The position numbers were made by a program, and so were the translations under genes. Below, one piece after another: positions 6,127 to 8,878 of a DNA stretch of 8,878 nucleotides (positions are counted from its first letter, which is position 1; each line of letters starts with the position of its first letter). The notes beneath the pieces are model-generated. The model was not told the DNA's origin, did not search any database, and was given only the letters and a program-made list of their open reading frames with translations. Source of the DNA: Myxococcota bacterium (lineage in GTDB: Bacteria; Myxococcota_A; Polyangia; HGW-17); NCBI GenBank assembly GCA_018821745.1, contig JAHJLU010000376.1, forward strand, positions 1 to 8,878. Direction: 5' to 3'.

Positions 6127-8604
6127 CTAATCGTCGCTGCTCTCGGCGAGGTCTGAGAGCTCCTTGATCCGGTTGTTGATCAGGGCATTGAGTGTTCCAT
6201 CGGGCCATGTGCCGTCTTTTTTGCGTGCGCCCGCCCTGAAGCCCGTGAGAATCTCCATGCCTTCATCAATGTTCTTCACCGCATAGACGGCAAATTTTCC
6301 GCTGGACACGGCCTCGATCACCTCTTTGCTGAGCATGAGATTGCGCACGTTGGCGAAGGGGATGATGACCCCCTCCTTGCCCGTAAGGCCGTTCATCTTG
6401 CAGACCTCATAGAACCCTTCAATCTTCTCGTTTACGCCGCCGATGGCCTGGATGACCCCCTGCTGGTTCACACTCCCGGTGACCGCAATGGACTGGGAGA
6501 TAGGCACCTTGGAGAGGCTGGAGAGGAGCGCGTAGATCTCGGTGGAAGAGGCGGAGTCGCCTTCGACCATGGAGTAGTTCTGCTCAAAGGTGATGGAGGC
6601 GTTGAAATTCATGGGGCGCTCTGTGGCGAACCGGCCACCGAGATACCCCACCAGGATCATGGAGCCCTTGTCGTGGATATTGCCGGAGAGATTCACTTCA
6701 CGGTCAATATTGACGATGCCCTTGTCGCCGGCGTAGGTGATGGCGGTGATCCGTGCGGGAATCCCGAAGGCGTAATCTCCGAGGTCATAAACAGCCATAC
6801 CGTTTATCTGACCCACCACACTGCCCTTGGTGTCAATGAGCAGGGTCTGAACTTTGATCTCCCGGCGGGCTATCTGCTCGATCCGTGCGTGGCGGTTCCT
6901 GCGCTCTTCAATCGCCCTCTCCACATCCACCACATCGATGAACCGGGGCTTCTTGGCCCGCTGCCGTGCCCAGAAATCTGCCTCGGCCACCAGGTCGAGG
7001 AAGGTGGAGGTGCGGTTGGTGACCAGATCCTGGTCCCCCATGATGCGGTTGGCATGCTCGATGATGGCCGCGACCGCCCGGGCGTGGAGGTCCAGGTGTC
7101 CCTCTTCACTGACGATCTGCCCCAGAAAACTGGACAGAGATTTAAGATTATTTATATTTCTGTCCATATAGGTGGAGAAGTCAGCTTTTACTTTAAACAG
7201 ACGGGTGAAATCCTCGTCGTTGTTGTGGAGCAGATAGAACAGCTCATCGGACCCTACCACCACGACCTTCACATCGAGAGGAAGGGGCGCAGGCTTGACG
7301 GTCCCCGTGATGCGCGGGCGACCTTCATCACGGAGCTCCTCCACACGAATCTCTCGGTGCCTGAGGGCTTTTTTCAGCCCGAACCAGGAGGCGGGGTTGG
7401 AGAGGATATCGTTGGCCTGGAGTAACAGGTAGCCGCCATTGGCGCGATGGAGGGCGCCCGGTCGGATCTGGGCGTGGTTGGTGGAGAGCGCGCCGTGGTG
7501 CTCATCGTACTCAAGGTACCCCATGAGGTTTGAATAGGTGGGATTTGACTCCACGTAGACCGGTGCCGATTCACTCTTGGAGCGGTCCACCAACACATTT
7601 ACCTTGAACTCCAGGGGAACCTCGTCGGGATCGGACATTGCAGCCTGGAGCAGCTCAAGCGCTTCGGGAGGCAGATCAATATCCGGTGCAGCGTTGCCTT
7701 CCTGGGCCACAAAGTCGCCGTAATTCTCCATGTAATGGGTCTTGATGCGGGTGAAGTAGGCGTCAAGGATCTCATCGCGGGTGCCCAACTCGGCTTTTAC
7801 TTCCTTGAGCATGCGATCAATGAGTGGTGCGAGGCGTTTCTTCTCTTCCTTGTCGATGATCGCCTGAAAATCACGCTCGAGAGCATGCTGCTTGCGATCA
7901 AAGTCAAGGGTCAACTCCAAAAGCTCGAGGGAGGCCTTGTTGAGCTCCTTCTGAATCTTCAGCACTTCCGGAGACATCTCGGTGATATTATGGAGTTCCT
8001 CTTCTGTGAACAGCTCTCCCTTGACCAGCGTCGCGGGGATCAGATCGCCCTCCTCGGTTACCTTGATGTGAATCCCCTTGCGGGCCGCTTCATCCATGAG
8101 CTCCTGCAGCGACTCGTTGAGCGCTGCCCTGGCCTGGGTTGTCATCTCGGAGCGGAGCCGGTTCATGGCGGGAGTGGTGAGAATTTTCGGGGTCTCGAGC
8201 CGCAGCTCCCGGACCATATTCTCCATGTGGGTGGCAAAGAGCCGGCCCTTGCCTGCCTGAAGAAAGAGCCCCAGAGGCTCGTAGGGCTCGTCGAAGTTGT
8301 GGATATAGCAGATATCCTTGGCCACCGGTTCATTTTTCGCGCGCTTGCGGATAAGCTTGAGGATGGTGGACGTTTTACCGGAACCGGCCCTGCCCACAGC
8401 AAAAATGTTGAAGCCACGTTTTCTGATGGCCAGTCCGAAGTCGATAGCGTCAAGGGCCTCTTTCTGATCCAGAGTACCAGACCACTCGGGAAGCTCCTTG
8501 GTCGTCGTAAATCCCAGCTCTTCGACACCACACTTCTTGCGCAGCTTATCGACAGGAACTTGATATTTACTGAGGGTTTTCTCCGATACTGGTTTCAACT
8601 CCAT
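6127..8604 (-). CDS. Lon-like AAA+ ATP-dependent protease (COG1067 type)
   Basis: Numbering is from the ATG at 8604 (825 aa, normal for the family). The ATPase part has Walker A GRAGSGKT at residues 71-78 (K77, T78). A long helical, charged, probably coiled-coil insertion spans about 136-310, as in the LonC_helical region of this group. The AAA core resumes with HRANGGYLLLQANDIL (about 386-401, Walker B region), VVVVGSDELF as sensor-1 area (about 447-456) and DEDFTRLFKVKADF with likely arginine finger R468. The C-terminal protease domain (about 570-790) has GDSAS with catalytic S684 and GGVNEKIEGF with K727; the 43-residue spacing equals that of E. coli Lon (S679/K722). There is no Lon N-terminal substrate domain, so it is not canonical Lon. 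It is expected to be a soluble oligomer degrading proteins with ATP; substrates are unknown. Read on the - strand, GGAG (8611-8614) lies 6 bases before the 8604 start; an ATG at 8616 would add four residues but overlaps no good ribosome site. Confidence 0.93.
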   Translation of the reverse strand: MELKPVSEKTLSKYQVPVDKLRKKCGVEELGFTTTKELPEWSGTLDQKEALDAIDFGLAIRKRGFNIFAVGRAGSGKTSTILKLIRKRAKNEPVAKDICYIHNFDEPYEPLGLFLQAGKGRLFATHMENMVRELRLETPKILTTPAMNRLRSEMTTQARAALNESLQELMDEAARKGIHIKVTEEGDLIPATLVKGELFTEEELHNITEMSPEVLKIQKELNKASLELLELTLDFDRKQHALERDFQAIIDKEEKKRLAPLIDRMLKEVKAELGTRDEILDAYFTRIKTHYMENYGDFVAQEGNAAPDIDLPPEALELLQAAMSDPDEVPLEFKVNVLVDRSKSESAPVYVESNPTYSNLMGYLEYDEHHGALSTNHAQIRPGALHRANGGYLLLQANDILSNPASWFGLKKALRHREIRVEELRDEGRPRITGTVKPAPLPLDVKVVVVGSDELFYLLHNNDEDFTRLFKVKADFSTYMDRNINNLKSLSSFLGQIVSEEGHLDLHARAVAAIIEHANRIMGDQDLVTNRTSTFLDLVAEADFWARQRAKKPRFIDVVDVERAIEERRNRHARIEQIARREIKVQTLLIDTKGSVVGQINGMAVYDLGDYAFGIPARITAITYAGDKGIVNIDREVNLSGNIHDKGSMILVGYLGGRFATERPMNFNASITFEQNYSMVEGDSASSTEIYALLSSLSKVPISQSIAVTGSVNQQGVIQAIGGVNEKIEGFYEVCKMNGLTGKEGVIIPFANVRNLMLSKEVIEAVSSGKFAVYAVKNIDEGMEILTGFRAGARKKDGTWPDGTLNALINNRIKELSDLAESSDD

Positions 8605-8610
8605 AGTATG

Positions 8611-8614
8611 CTCC
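8611..8614 (-). promoter_or_regulatory. ribosome binding site favouring the 8604 start of the Lon-like gene
   Basis: GGAG on the - strand lies 6 bases upstream of the ATG at 8604. The alternative ATG at 8616 overlaps this site and is preceded by AAGAATTA and a C8 run, a much weaker context. The two proteins differ by only four residues. Confidence 0.55.
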
Positions 8615-8673
8615 ATTAATTCTTGATTGGGGGGGGAGGCAAAAGAGCCTTGCGATAGGGATGGGGACAGTAC

Positions 8674-8877
8674 TCAGGGCGCAATGGATGTATCTTCGTC
8701 TTTCAACTTCCGATAATTGGCCTTGGGGTCCATTTTCATGTTTTTGTAGACGTCGCTCTCGAATTTTCCATCTTTATTGCGGACCCTGTCCATGTCGCCG
8801 TCGCAGTCCGTGTCCCAGGAGATGGAGATCAACTTGCCCTTGGTGTCAAAGTTCTCGAAATAGTTATACCCCTCGCA
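8674..8877 (-). CDS. C-terminal part of a protein with a DxDxDG calcium-loop motif (5' end outside window)
   Basis: The frame enters from the right edge and runs 67 codons to a TGA, so only the C-terminus is visible. It begins CEGYNYFENFDTKGKLISIS and continues WDTDCDGDMDRV, in which D-T-D-C-D-G-D-M-D fits an EF-hand-like or dockerin-like acidic loop. The pairing of an aromatic-rich strand, a DTKGKL turn and a DxDxDGDMD loop resembles repeated units in secreted or lipid-anchored proteins of deltaproteobacteria. The tail is Lys/Asp-rich, with a motif KMDPKANYRKLKDEDTSI. The gene lies upstream of the protease gene on the same strand, with 69 bases between its stop and the 8604 start, so co-transcription is possible. 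Whether it has a signal peptide or further repeats cannot be seen here. Confidence 0.65.
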   Translation of the reverse strand, partial: CEGYNYFENFDTKGKLISISWDTDCDGDMDRVRNKDGKFESDVYKNMKMDPKANYRKLKDEDTSIAP

Positions 8878-8878
8878 C

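Noticed and set aside
6673..7425. 250-residue open frame on the + strand inside the protease gene
   Set aside because: Antisense to the AAA+ and protease domains of a clearly conserved protein; no independent support.
7735..8619. 294-residue open frame on the + strand inside the protease gene
   Set aside because: Antisense to the Walker A and helical regions of the protease; composition follows from the complementary strand.
6127..8878. Defence or toxin-antitoxin module built around the Lon-like protease
   Set aside because: No toxin, nuclease, CARF or antitoxin partner is visible. The neighbouring fragment looks like an envelope protein and this protease family is common as a housekeeping gene.

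Overview
The window reads as ordinary chromosome of a Gram-negative deltaproteobacterial lineage, most likely Myxococcota-like or a relative. This is inferred from three genes with lipoprotein signal peptides in under 6 kb, a cysteine-rich lipoprotein carrying the CGNG-x-x-E-x-GE-x-CD disulfide repeat typical of myxobacterial surface proteins, and a fragment with a DxDxDG calcium-loop motif of the kind common in these bacteria. No phage, transposon, CRISPR, tRNA or rRNA signal was seen.

Layout. The left third (133-2712, + strand) is one long gene for an 859-residue lipoprotein that I cannot assign to a family. A 296-base AT-richer gap with a 9-bp inverted repeat separates it from a second + strand lipoprotein gene (3009-3602, 197 aa), also unassigned. 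Convergent to that is a small stand-alone TfoX N-terminal-domain protein (3640-3984, - strand). Positions 4116-4319 (+) hold what looks like the 3' remnant of a small zinc-ribbon protein whose first metal-binding half is missing. Convergent with it is the cysteine-rich lipoprotein (4404-5915, -). After a 211-base leader/intergenic region comes a complete Lon-like AAA+ protease of the COG1067 type (6127-8604, -), with an intact Walker A and a Ser-Lys dyad. The right edge holds the last 67 codons of another - strand gene with an acidic calcium-binding-like loop; it lies about 70 bases upstream of the protease and may share its transcript.

How the genes fit together. The three complete lipoproteins differ at the residue after the lipidated cysteine (Ala, Lys, Asp), so they may be sorted to different membranes. 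Nothing ties the genes into one pathway: strands alternate, and only the protease and its partial upstream neighbour look like a possible operon. I found no convincing new multi-gene system. The most worthwhile leads are the large orphan lipoprotein, the decayed zinc-ribbon gene and the cysteine-rich surface protein.
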